Below are positions 15,237 to 23,436 of a DNA stretch of 23,473 nt, one piece after another (within the stretch, counting starts at the first letter, position 1; each line of letters opens with the position of its first letter). Location of the stretch: the NCBI GenBank assembly GCA_027620575.1, contig JAQCDT010000004.1, positions 1 through 23,473 of the forward strand, written 5' to 3'. The notes under the pieces are model-generated. The model was not told the DNA's origin and did not search any database. It saw only the letters and a list, made by a program, of their open reading frames with translations. A program made the translations under genes and the position numbers. Source of the stretch: Verrucomicrobiota bacterium (GTDB lineage: Bacteria; Verrucomicrobiota; Verrucomicrobiia; Opitutales; Coraliomargaritaceae).

Positions 15237-16049
15237 TTAATAGAGAATTAAATGTTTTGAATGTTTTGGAATGGGAATGATTCGTTCGATTTCGGTTTCT
15301 TTGTGTTTAAAACTGAGTTTAAGAAAGTTGGGTATTAAATAAGTAAATTCATCGTCTGGGCTGACCATAGGCTCATCCAGTGATTCCCATGTTTCAGTTT
15401 CAATATCCCAATAAATATATTGCATATCTTTTACAAAGGGAGAGAGCATAGTGCGGTGGTAATCATCATCCGATTCAATGGTTTCATTAAGAGATGAGGT
15501 ATGTACAAGACTGAGTCCTTCATCGGGTTCAAAATAAAGATATAATGTATTTTCTACAGGCATAACACCCTTGGAGCTGGTTAAGAGCGGGGTCGTTTCT
15601 CTGATTTGAAAGGAGAGGATTGGTTCATCGCTGGATTGGTTGAATTCAGGGCTTTGCCAAAATAAATTGGTGTCACTTTGTGGCTCGTTATCTAGGTCGT
15701 CTCCGCTTCCTGTATTTTGACTACTTTGTGTATTTGTTTGTATGCTGATACTTCCATCATTGGCTTGAATGGATGGATTTGTCTGAGTCGCTTGTTCATT
15801 CGTGTTATTTTGGAGAGAATTGTCTTCGCTTGGGATAATTTGGGCGGAACGAAAATTGGTTTTTAGGAACTGACTGACTCCGTCTGCGTGTTCAAAAAAA
15901 GCATAGCGTTGTTCTCGCTTTGACCATATATCGGTAATTGAAACAACAAAGGAAGCGGCAGAAGCGAGAATAAATCCAGAAATAGCAATAGCAATGACGA
16001 CTTCAATTAAGCTCATTCCAGATGGTTTCTGCTGTTTGGTTTTAAGCAT
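15237..16049 (-). CDS. gspJ: type II secretion minor pseudopilin GspJ
   Basis: The product is 270 residues. Leader MLKTKQQKPSG is cut before MSLIEVVIAIAISGFILASA, giving Glu5 and a hydrophobic helix, the class III prepilin signature. GspJ sits near the pseudopilus tip with GspI and GspK. Residues about 75-128 form a low-complexity Asn/Gln/Ser/Thr insertion before the beta-rich C-terminal domain, which makes it longer than the typical ~200 residues. It starts 5 nt after the gspI stop. J rather than H is chosen from the gene order, the size and the WDIETETW segment. Confidence 0.88.
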   Translation of the reverse strand: MLKTKQQKPSGMSLIEVVIAIAISGFILASAASFVVSITDIWSKREQRYAFFEHADGVSQFLKTNFRSAQIIPSEDNSLQNNTNEQATQTNPSIQANDGSISIQTNTQSSQNTGSGDDLDNEPQSDTNLFWQSPEFNQSSDEPILSFQIRETTPLLTSSKGVMPVENTLYLYFEPDEGLSLVHTSSLNETIESDDDYHRTMLSPFVKDMQYIYWDIETETWESLDEPMVSPDDEFTYLIPNFLKLSFKHKETEIERIIPIPKHSKHLILY

Positions 16050-16054
16050 AGTGA

Positions 16055-16534
16055 TTAAAAAGATTCAAAGCTACGTTGATCGAGGAGGGCGTCTTTTTTT
16101 TCTTGAAGTAGGCTCGAGCGTTCGTCCGATTCGGACCAAGTAGGTCTGAGTAAATAGAGGGTTTCGGAATAGGTTGCTTGGTTAGGATTATCGGATTTAA
16201 GAAATTCGATATCAAAACGGCATTCAAATAGATCAATGATATCCGTTGGATAGATTTCTGCCGTCCATGAGGCCTCTCCTTTTTCTAAAAGTGTTAGGGT
16301 GCCGCCTTCTTCAGCGTCATCAAAATTCTTTTCTAAGAGTAGTTGTCTGCGGACGGTGTTGATAGCGATATCTTGATAGGTTGAGGAAGGGTCTCTTTCT
16401 CTAGCGAGCAGGGCATTGATAAATGCTGAAGCAATGAGATTTGAGCAAATCGCAAATAATGCCAGAGCGATGAGCACTTCAATCAGGGAAAATCCTTGCT
16501 TCTGCTTAGCTTGTTTTTTGTTTGGGTTGCTCAT
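16055..16534 (-). CDS. gspI: type II secretion minor pseudopilin GspI
   Basis: The product is 159 residues. Leader MSNPNKKQAKQKQG is followed by FSLIEVLIALALFAICSNLI, with Gly(-1) and Glu5. A globular domain of about 120 residues follows. GspI nucleates the tip complex with GspJ and GspK. The ATG overlaps the gspH stop (ATGA at 16531-16534), a sign of translational coupling. Length and order (G-H-I-J-K) match the canonical T2SS operon. Confidence 0.92.
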   Translation of the reverse strand: MSNPNKKQAKQKQGFSLIEVLIALALFAICSNLIASAFINALLARERDPSSTYQDIAINTVRRQLLLEKNFDDAEEGGTLTLLEKGEASWTAEIYPTDIIDLFECRFDIEFLKSDNPNQATYSETLYLLRPTWSESDERSSLLQEKKDALLDQRSFESF

Positions 16535-17076
16535 TCGTCAATTTGCCTAGGGAAGTGTGAGAATGGGTCAAAGACTATGGTTTCTTCAGGGTTGATACCA
16601 TCGTCAATGTTGACAATAAATGGAGTGGAACTTCGGTCGGAATTAAATTGGATTCGCTCTAATTCAAAATCGGCATTTCTTATACTCGGAAAAGGCTTCA
16701 GTCCCTCTGCAGGAGGTATAAGAAAAAAAGTGATGGCACCATTGCCAGTTGACTGAAAATTTGGATCCGAGAGGGGAAAGGTTTTAAGTGTTTTAGTGGA
16801 TAAGGCGACAACCAAGGCACCTTGTTCTTGATTGAAATAAAGCTCAGTGAGCGTTTGTTGTTTGGCGGCTTCAATCCGAGCGTAGCGAATAGCTTGGGAG
16901 AGCGATTCACGCGTAGATAGGCGTGTCTCTTTCCCTATAAAGGAATCAAAATTTAGAATGACGGCACTCGTTGCGAGTGCGATGAGGGCGAGGACAAGAA
17001 CGATCTCGATAAGAGAGAAAGCTTTTTGGGCAAAGTGTTCGTTTTCTTTAGTTCCAATTACCAATGTCATCGGCAC
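16531..17076 (-). CDS. gspH: type II secretion minor pseudopilin GspH
   Basis: The product is 181 residues from GTG 17076; ATG 17070, two codons in, is an alternative. Both overlap the end of gspG. The pseudopilin helix FSLIEIVLVLALIALATSAV has Glu5, but the residue before the cleavage site is Ala19 (AQKA-FSLIE), not the usual Gly. The segment LSTRESLSQAIRYARIEAAKQQ is the typical GspH/FimT region. GspH joins the pseudopilus tip to the shaft. A GGGG run lies 6 nt before the GTG. Confidence 0.9.
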   Translation of the reverse strand: MPMTLVIGTKENEHFAQKAFSLIEIVLVLALIALATSAVILNFDSFIGKETRLSTRESLSQAIRYARIEAAKQQTLTELYFNQEQGALVVALSTKTLKTFPLSDPNFQSTGNGAITFFLIPPAEGLKPFPSIRNADFELERIQFNSDRSSTPFIVNIDDGINPEETIVFDPFSHFPRQIDE

Positions 17077-17494
17077 TTTCTACCCCATCTTGTCCAAGTG
17101 ACCAAATATCATAACCACTCGATTTATTGATATTTTTAGTTCCAGGGAATCGGTATTGATAAGGGTTGCCCCATGGATCTTCGGGTAAATCATCAATGTA
17201 AGGGCCATTCCATTTGCCTTCTTTGCCAGAGGGCGCTTGTAGGAGTGCCTTGATGCCTTGCTCTGTGGTTGGATAGCTGCCAACATCGAGTTTGTAAGAG
17301 GTGAAGACAAGTTTTGCCGTTTGATTAATGAATAAAGAGGCGGCTTTTTCTTGTTGTCCGCTAAAGATACCTCCTAAATTACCAATGGCTACGGTTGCGA
17401 GTGTGGCGATAATCGCGATAACGATTAAGATTTCAACAAGTGTGAATCCCTTGGAGTGTTTTCGTTGAGGGTTTTTTAAAGAAAATTTTTGCAT
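17048..17494 (-). CDS. gspG: type II secretion major pseudopilin GspG
   Basis: The product is 148 residues from ATG 17494, with leader MQKFSLKNPQRKHSKG cut before FTLVEILIVIAIIATLATVA. The same frame opens at ATG 17566, 3 nt after the tsaE stop, but that gives an unusually long 40-residue leader. The pilin-typical core SYPTTEQGIKALLQAPS, the DPWGNPYQYRFPG loop and the C-terminal calcium-site region SLGQDGVESADDIGNW are all present. GspG forms the body of the pseudopilus and is made in large amount. It follows tsaE directly with no terminator or clear promoter. Confidence 0.94.
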   Translation of the reverse strand: MQKFSLKNPQRKHSKGFTLVEILIVIAIIATLATVAIGNLGGIFSGQQEKAASLFINQTAKLVFTSYKLDVGSYPTTEQGIKALLQAPSGKEGKWNGPYIDDLPEDPWGNPYQYRFPGTKNINKSSGYDIWSLGQDGVESADDIGNWN

Positions 17495-17569
17495 TTCGAT
17501 AATAGTGTAGTAATTGGTGAAAACTTGCAAGCGTTCAATAATTTTGGCATCGAGCTTTTTATGCATTTG

Positions 17570-18007
17570 TTAAATGTGTTGGATGAAGTGTTGATGGCTA
17601 TTTGCTTGAATACTCAGTTCCAGCTTTAAGGTATTTTCATTGAGTAATTCAGGGACATTATCCGGCCATTCAATGACACATAGATAAGGAGAGCAGAGAA
17701 AGTCTTCGATCATCAGAGTTTCAATGGATTGTTCGGGGCTCAAGCGATAGGCATCGAGATGAATCAGTTGTTTATCACCTTTGTAGATAGAGAATAAATT
17801 AAAGGTTGGGCTGGTGATGTTCTTTGCAATATTCAATCCCTTGGCTAGGCCTTTTACGAAAGTAGTTTTTCCGACTCCGAGATCACCATATAGGGCTAAA
17901 CTTGTATCTGACGGTAGTTCTTTGGACAGCGCTTCACCTATGGCAATCGTCTCTTCCGCATTGGAAGTGAGTATACCTTTGTTTAATGCTTCTAGGAGTG
18001 ATGACAT
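17570..18007 (-). CDS. tsaE: tRNA threonylcarbamoyladenosine biosynthesis ATPase TsaE
   Basis: TsaE is the P-loop ATPase that resets the TsaD-TsaB complex making t6A37 on tRNAs that read ANN codons. The product is 145 residues from ATG 18007; the frame is open to TTG 18040, but that overlaps thiL and adds an unlikely extension. The Walker A motif GDLGVGKTT is at 41-49, followed by SPTFNLFSIYKG, the LDAYRL motif with D85 and CVIEWPDNVPELL with E113 and W114. The family length is normal. tsaB and tsaD are not in the window. Confidence 0.95.
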   Translation of the reverse strand: MSSLLEALNKGILTSNAEETIAIGEALSKELPSDTSLALYGDLGVGKTTFVKGLAKGLNIAKNITSPTFNLFSIYKGDKQLIHLDAYRLSPEQSIETLMIEDFLCSPYLCVIEWPDNVPELLNENTLKLELSIQANSHQHFIQHI

Positions 18008-18030
18008 GGTCAAACAGTAATTAGGGAAAA

Positions 18031-18999
18031 TTATTCGCAATTAAAATGGTCAAAACTTTTAAAATCATCGATGGGTGTTTGAGTTTCCGAGTCGATAATA
18101 TTGGCTAAAGGATTTTTTTCTATAACAGTACCGATTTTCGTCAGAGGTGTTTGAGGAAATCGCTGCTTCCAATCAGCTTCAAATTGGGTGCTTTCAATAG
18201 AATGTTTCAAGGTGAATAATAATTCATAGTCTTCACCATCACAGAATGCTTTTTTCAAAGGATTTTCTGAATTTTTATCTGCGAGACTGTGTGCCGATTC
18301 GGCAATGGGAATAGATTTTAGGTCGATCTGGATAGAGGCAAATCTGTCGGTAAGGAAATTGAGCTCTTTAGCGATGCCATCGGTGACATCGACCATGGCA
18401 CTTGCGAAACTGTTATCAGCAAGCCATTGTCCTTCAGATAAACGTGGTTGGAAGTTGTAATGTTTTTCCAGGATGGAGCCACCTAATTGGCCAGTTACAT
18501 ATATAGAATCTTTGATGGATGCAGTATGACGTAGAACAGGCTTAGTCGCAGTACCGATTATAGTCATCACTGCCTGAAATTGGTCGTCTTGGAGTTGGCA
18601 TAAATCGCCCCCTATAATTTTTAGATCATGGGTGTCGGCTGTGGCTTTGATGCCTTTATAAAATTGGTGCAGCCAATCAATTGAAAGATTTGATCCACTG
18701 AGTATAGAGAGGGTAGCGTATTTTGGGTAGCCTCCCATGGCTGCAATATCGCAGAGGTTTCGAAGGACCAGTTTTTGTCCTGCTTGTTCTGCGGTTATTG
18801 AATGATCAAAATGTTTGCCAAGAACTAAAGCATCAGTGGAAATCAAAGATTGAGCAGAGGGCTCTGGTGGCACAACCGCACAGTCATCACCGATACCGAG
18901 CGGGCATTCGGGTGAGGTGTTTCCAAGCCATTGCTGAATATTTTCAATGATTTTAGATTCATTGAAATCGTTCAGTGTTTGGCTGTTGGATTGGAACAT
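18031..18999 (-). CDS. thiL: thiamine-monophosphate kinase
   Basis: ThiL phosphorylates thiamine monophosphate to thiamine diphosphate, the active cofactor. The product is 322 residues from ATG 18999, 2 nt after the xth stop; an earlier TTG at 19029 is inside xth and less likely. Motifs of the PurM/ThiL fold are present: GIGDDCAV (35-42), STDALVLGKHF (54-64), NLCDIAAMGG (81-90), the IIGGDLCQ strand, MVDVTDGIA and the CDGEDYELLFTL region. No other thiamine gene is nearby. Confidence 0.95.
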   Translation of the reverse strand: MFQSNSQTLNDFNESKIIENIQQWLGNTSPECPLGIGDDCAVVPPEPSAQSLISTDALVLGKHFDHSITAEQAGQKLVLRNLCDIAAMGGYPKYATLSILSGSNLSIDWLHQFYKGIKATADTHDLKIIGGDLCQLQDDQFQAVMTIIGTATKPVLRHTASIKDSIYVTGQLGGSILEKHYNFQPRLSEGQWLADNSFASAMVDVTDGIAKELNFLTDRFASIQIDLKSIPIAESAHSLADKNSENPLKKAFCDGEDYELLFTLKHSIESTQFEADWKQRFPQTPLTKIGTVIEKNPLANIIDSETQTPIDDFKSFDHFNCE

Positions 19000-19001
19000 A
19001 T

Positions 19002-19790
19002 TTATTTGAAGCTTAATATGATCGGGCAATGGTCTGAACCAAGAACCGAGGTTAAATTTTCGGCAGAAGCAATACTACTGTGCAATTTTTGTGAAATACA
19101 AAAGTAATCGATTCTCCATCCAACATTATTGGTCCGGGCGTTTGCGCGATAGGACCACCATGTATATGCATCGGTGGTATTTGGATTAAGGTCTCTAAAA
19201 ATATCGACATACCCAGCATCTAAAATCGATTGAAAGCCTTGACGCTCTTCATCAGTGAATCCTGCATTTTTTCGATTTGTCTTAGGGTTGGCTAAATCAA
19301 TTTCCTTGTGGGCGACATTTAAATCACCACATACAATGACTGGTTTGGTTTTTTCTAATTCAAGAATGAAGTTTAAGAAATCAATATCCCATTCTTGGGT
19401 GCGATAGTCTAAGCGTTTAGGTCGTCCATTTTCATCATGGCCTTGAGCATTTGGAGTATAAACAGTCACACAGTAATAATCTTCAAATTCTGCAGCAATG
19501 ACACGTCCTTCTTTGTCGTGTTTTTCGATACCAATTCCCTTTTGAATGGAAAGCGGAGGATGCTTAGAAAAAATAGCGGTTCCGGAATAGCCTTTTTTTT
19601 CGGCACAATTCCAAATCAGGTGTGGGTAGTGTTCGAATTCAAAATCTTCGACTAAATCAGATGAGATTTTTGTTTCTTGGAGGCAGACGATATCGTGATT
19701 GGTTTGAGAAAGAAAATCTGCAAATCCTTTTTTGAGTACAGCACGGATACCGTTTACATTCCAAGAGAGAATAGATTTAGCTTTGGTCAT
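19002..19790 (-). CDS. xth: exodeoxyribonuclease III / AP endonuclease
   Basis: This Xth/ExoA-type enzyme cuts DNA at abasic sites and degrades 3' ends in base excision repair. The product is 262 residues, the usual length. The metal-binding and catalytic set is complete: N11 in SWNVNGIRA, E39 in LQETK, Y111 in VYTPNAQ, D156 and N158 in CGDLNVAH, D228 in WRIDYF, and D253/H254 in GSDHCPI. The ATG overlaps the end of mnmA by 14 nt, so the two are co-transcribed. Confidence 0.95.
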   Translation of the reverse strand: MTKAKSILSWNVNGIRAVLKKGFADFLSQTNHDIVCLQETKISSDLVEDFEFEHYPHLIWNCAEKKGYSGTAIFSKHPPLSIQKGIGIEKHDKEGRVIAAEFEDYYCVTVYTPNAQGHDENGRPKRLDYRTQEWDIDFLNFILELEKTKPVIVCGDLNVAHKEIDLANPKTNRKNAGFTDEERQGFQSILDAGYVDIFRDLNPNTTDAYTWWSYRANARTNNVGWRIDYFCISQKLHSSIASAENLTSVLGSDHCPIILSFK

Positions 19791-20889
19791 GAGTATGGGA
19801 TGGGATGGTGGGAATTATTTTTGAATAGAGCCCGCCACCAAGCAAGCGATTACCTTGGTAGAGGGCGAGGATTTGTCCTTCAGCGAGCGCTCGTTGAGGC
19901 TCTTTAAAATGAATGTGTGCGGAAGCGTTGGGTTTAGGCGTGAATGTTATCGACTTAGAGCTATCTCGATAGCGCGGCTTGGCCTGAATGTCACAGGTTG
20001 CTTCTAACGCTTTGTTAATGAATTGCAGAGAATCAATTTCTGCTTCTGAGGCATATAAAAGTGGGGAGTCCTCTCGGTCGAAGGCGACATGTAGTGCATT
20101 ATTTTCAAAGTCTAAATGGGTGACTACATAGGCTTCATTATCAGTATTTGAAGGAACTCCTATGCCTCTTCGCTGTCCAGTGGTGTAACGATGCAGACCT
20201 TTGTGTTGACCAACAATTTGTTCCTTATGGTTAATGATGGGGCCGGGATTGTCTTCGATATAGTATTCGAGGAATCGATTGATGTTCATGTTTCCAAGAA
20301 AACAAATACCTTGGCTATCTTTTTTTTCTGCGTTGGGTAGTTTATGTTTTTGGGCAAGTTCACGAACCTCTGGTTTAGTTAATGAACCTATCGGAAACTC
20401 GGCATTTCTAATTTGTGATTGGGCGAGTAATGCGAGGAAGTAAGATTGGTCTTTGTTGGCATCAACGCCTTTGAGTATGTCATAAGTACCATCAGGATTA
20501 GCTACTTTTTGCACATAGTGACCTGTGGCAATAGCATCAAAACCTTGTTGAAGGGCGTAGTCTTGAAAAATGCCAAATTTCATTTCTCGATTGCACATGG
20601 TGTCTGGGTTTGGAGTGTGCCCTTTTCGATAGCCTTCGACTAAATAATCAACAACTTTTTCTCGGTATTCATTAACCAGGTTTACGATTTCATAATCGAG
20701 TTTTAAGTGTTGGGCAACCGCTCGAGAATCTTCAATATCTTGCTGAGCAGGACAATCCGCAAGGGGCATTTCTTCATTGAGCCAGGTGCGTATGTAGGCC
20801 GTAGAAACCGAATGTCCTGCTTCTTTGAGAAGAAGAGCGGCTACGGAGCTATCGACTCCGCCCGAAAGTGCTACGAGAATCTTTGCCAT
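19777..20889 (-). CDS. mnmA: tRNA-specific 2-thiouridylase MnmA
   Basis: MnmA installs the 2-thio group on U34 of tRNA for Lys, Glu and Gln, using ATP and sulfur relayed from a cysteine desulfurase. The product is 370 residues. The PP-loop SGGVDSS is at 9-15. The catalytic cysteines are C99 in DTMCNREMKFG and C196 in SQGICFLGN. The TGHY motif is at 122-125 and the YTTGQRRGIG region marks the central domain. A beta-barrel end follows. It lies 32 nt downstream of the debranching enzyme gene. Confidence 0.96.
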   Translation of the reverse strand: MAKILVALSGGVDSSVAALLLKEAGHSVSTAYIRTWLNEEMPLADCPAQQDIEDSRAVAQHLKLDYEIVNLVNEYREKVVDYLVEGYRKGHTPNPDTMCNREMKFGIFQDYALQQGFDAIATGHYVQKVANPDGTYDILKGVDANKDQSYFLALLAQSQIRNAEFPIGSLTKPEVRELAQKHKLPNAEKKDSQGICFLGNMNINRFLEYYIEDNPGPIINHKEQIVGQHKGLHRYTTGQRRGIGVPSNTDNEAYVVTHLDFENNALHVAFDREDSPLLYASEAEIDSLQFINKALEATCDIQAKPRYRDSSKSITFTPKPNASAHIHFKEPQRALAEGQILALYQGNRLLGGGLYSKIIPTIPSHTHDQS

Positions 20890-20921
20890 AAATTAAATCA
20901 ATAAGTAAACTTATCCTTAGG

Positions 20922-23411
20922 TCAACCATTCCAAGCGGGTCTTACGCAGAGAAGCAGACTCATGGGTGGAAGGGTGACTTGGTCTTGATTCCTAAAATTA
21001 AACGAAGTTTCAATGCCTGAGAAGTTGAATTGGTCGATAGAGGCAATAGCTTTCCAATCATCGGCTAGGCTTTGACCTAGAGGTATGTGGGAGTGCTCTT
21101 GATGTGGATTGATCATGAGTAGGATTTGTTTGCCTCCCTTTGATTGTTCGGCGTTGATTAGTATCACCGCGCTGGAATGCTCGGTGTATTCAGAACGAAA
21201 TATCCTAATGTAATGCGAGCTGGGGATATCTTCTAAGCGAAGGCAATCGCCCCAAGGAGACTGTCTGAATTGAATCCAATTTTGAAAATAGTTATGGGTA
21301 TTGCGATGTCTATCGATAGCAGAAAAATCAAGTGCATTGAGGTCATCTCTTAGATAGGTGTCATTTTCTCCGCATTTTGATTTTAGAAAATCAAGTCCTT
21401 GAGTGATCATAGGTGTGCCGAGAGAAAAGAAGGTAAGAGCGGCAGCCATATGGGTACGTTTAATATCATTTTGAGTGGGGTCTTGTCCTTGGTAGTCGGG
21501 ATTTTCTGTAATCTTATCAATCCAAGTTCGGTCATCGTGTGATGCGATATAATTGATACTTTGTGAGGGCCAAGCAGCGAGATAATTGGTGGAGCCTTTA
21601 ATAAAATATGCCAGTGAATCAATATGGCTTTTGCCTAAAACATACTCATGGGCAAATTCACGAAATTCGTCATTCCAGAACATAAAGCCAGCGTGTCGTA
21701 GATCTGCTTTGATTTCACCTCGGAAGCTCCATGGCTCAGCAATGAGAATGATGGAGGGCTTCACTGCTTTGAGTGCTTTTTCAATTTCTTTCAGGACTTC
21801 AATGCCAATCAGTTCGGCTAAGTCAAAGCGAAATCCATCAACATCATAGGTTTGGACGAGGTGGATTAAACTATCGATAATCAGTCGTTTCGACATAGCG
21901 GATTCACTGCGGATGGTATTGCCACAACCACTCCAGTTTTCGAAGTCGCCTGATTCGGTGAGGTAAAAATAGTAAGCTTTATCAATACGAGCAAGGTGCG
22001 GAGGCTCCCCGACATGGTTGTAAACGACGTCGAGAATCACCGACTTTTCATAATGATGAAAATCCTCAACCATTTGTTTAAAGCTTTGGTTGGGGTTGGT
22101 CGTGTCTTGAGTATCGGTGTACCAAGCACACGGAGAGAAATAATTATTGGTCATGTACCCCCAATGATAGGTTTCTTTGTTTGGGCTATCGAATTGTTGA
22201 ATAGGAAGGAGTTCTATGGCATTAACACCGAGGGTGAGTAAATAATTATCTTTCGAGTGCAGATATTGAGAAATAGCGGCAAAGGTGCCATTTGTGGGGG
22301 CTTTTCGATCGTTAGAGCTTTCTGCATCTGAGTTGGAATTATCTACTGATGAAATTTTGGCAGTGAGATCTTTTATATGGCATTCCAAAATACTTAAATC
22401 ATGCCAATGGTGCGGGTGAAAAGGATTTTCCACTGGCTGAGCTAATTGTTGATTTATAATAATTCCTGGCCCGTTCGGTCCTAGAGTCGCTTTTGCATAG
22501 GGATCTAAAATAGGCACATTTCCATCAAATAGCGTGCTGATTGAATCATTATGTCCTTCAACAAAAAAGTTATAATAAAAACCACTCAGATCATTTTGGA
22601 TATTCACTTCCCATGTCAGTTGATCGTACATTAGATGCATTGAGTGGCGAATGGGAGATTGGTCGAGTGTGGCTTGTATTTCTACATAGACTTTTGAAGC
22701 TCTAGGGGCAAAAAGCCGAAAGGTTGTGGATTGATCTGACTCAATGGTCGCACCAAGTGGTAGGTCAGTTTTTAAATCATAAAAAGAAAGTCCTGGAAGA
22801 ATCGGGGTATAAGCTTCTTGGTTTAGGCTGACGGATATAGGGCGATCTAGACCTCTATGGCCATCGAGATTGAATAAAAAAGCATGCTTCCCATTACAAT
22901 TTGGATCTAGGTAGTAATTGAGATTACCTCGGACATCTTTTTTTAAATTGGGTGCTGAGCTGAGTGGGTTGATCCAATGCCCAGAGCGAGTGACAAATTT
23001 GAATTCAATACTTTCGGTATGGATATTTAATTGTTCCGCACTGATAGTTTTCGTGAACAAGGCTTGATTACTGTGAGGGGCTTCTGAAATCAGTTCGAAA
23101 TCAGATCTGTTGGAACAATCACCCCAATTATTAAAAGCACCAACAACAGAAACAGGGTCTTTATTAAAATCGATATGAGGATGGCGATTGGGATCGATAA
23201 CAAATTGAATCGCTTCTTCGATACGCTCGTAGGCAGTAAAATAAGCCAAATCAGAAGGTGGCATTCTTCTTAATCGAAGTATTTCTAGAGCAGGATCATT
23301 TAATTTGAAGGTGGGTAGGGCTTCAAAATTCCAATTATCCGAAAGTAAAATACAGCCACAGCCAGGGGTCATCCAATAAGCCGAGTCTATGTGCAACTTC
23401 AACTCGCTCAT
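20922..23411 (-). CDS. GH13 pullulanase / glycogen debranching enzyme
   Basis: The enzyme hydrolyses alpha-1,6 branch linkages of glycogen or related glucans. The product is 829 residues without a signal peptide, so it is cytoplasmic. An N-terminal carbohydrate-binding-like module contains SVVGAFNNWG (88-97). A second beta-sandwich lies at about 225-305. The (beta/alpha)8 catalytic domain follows: YHWGYM (415-420) corresponds to the YNWGYD motif of type I pullulanases, region I is DVVYNH (461-466), region II GFRFDLAE with nucleophile D530, region III IAEPW with acid/base E559, and region IV NYIASHDD with D626. All catalytic residues are present. A clear AGGGG ribosome site precedes ATG 23411. 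It is first in the - strand series and the natural partner of glgP. Whether it prefers pullulan, glycogen or limit dextrin cannot be told. Confidence 0.92.
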   Translation of the reverse strand: MSELKLHIDSAYWMTPGCGCILLSDNWNFEALPTFKLNDPALEILRLRRMPPSDLAYFTAYERIEEAIQFVIDPNRHPHIDFNKDPVSVVGAFNNWGDCSNRSDFELISEAPHSNQALFTKTISAEQLNIHTESIEFKFVTRSGHWINPLSSAPNLKKDVRGNLNYYLDPNCNGKHAFLFNLDGHRGLDRPISVSLNQEAYTPILPGLSFYDLKTDLPLGATIESDQSTTFRLFAPRASKVYVEIQATLDQSPIRHSMHLMYDQLTWEVNIQNDLSGFYYNFFVEGHNDSISTLFDGNVPILDPYAKATLGPNGPGIIINQQLAQPVENPFHPHHWHDLSILECHIKDLTAKISSVDNSNSDAESSNDRKAPTNGTFAAISQYLHSKDNYLLTLGVNAIELLPIQQFDSPNKETYHWGYMTNNYFSPCAWYTDTQDTTNPNQSFKQMVEDFHHYEKSVILDVVYNHVGEPPHLARIDKAYYFYLTESGDFENWSGCGNTIRSESAMSKRLIIDSLIHLVQTYDVDGFRFDLAELIGIEVLKEIEKALKAVKPSIILIAEPWSFRGEIKADLRHAGFMFWNDEFREFAHEYVLGKSHIDSLAYFIKGSTNYLAAWPSQSINYIASHDDRTWIDKITENPDYQGQDPTQNDIKRTHMAAALTFFSLGTPMITQGLDFLKSKCGENDTYLRDDLNALDFSAIDRHRNTHNYFQNWIQFRQSPWGDCLRLEDIPSSHYIRIFRSEYTEHSSAVILINAEQSKGGKQILLMINPHQEHSHIPLGQSLADDWKAIASIDQFNFSGIETSFNFRNQDQVTLPPMSLLLCVRPAWNG

Positions 23412-23436
23412 TCTGTTAGCCCCTAAAAAAACAATA

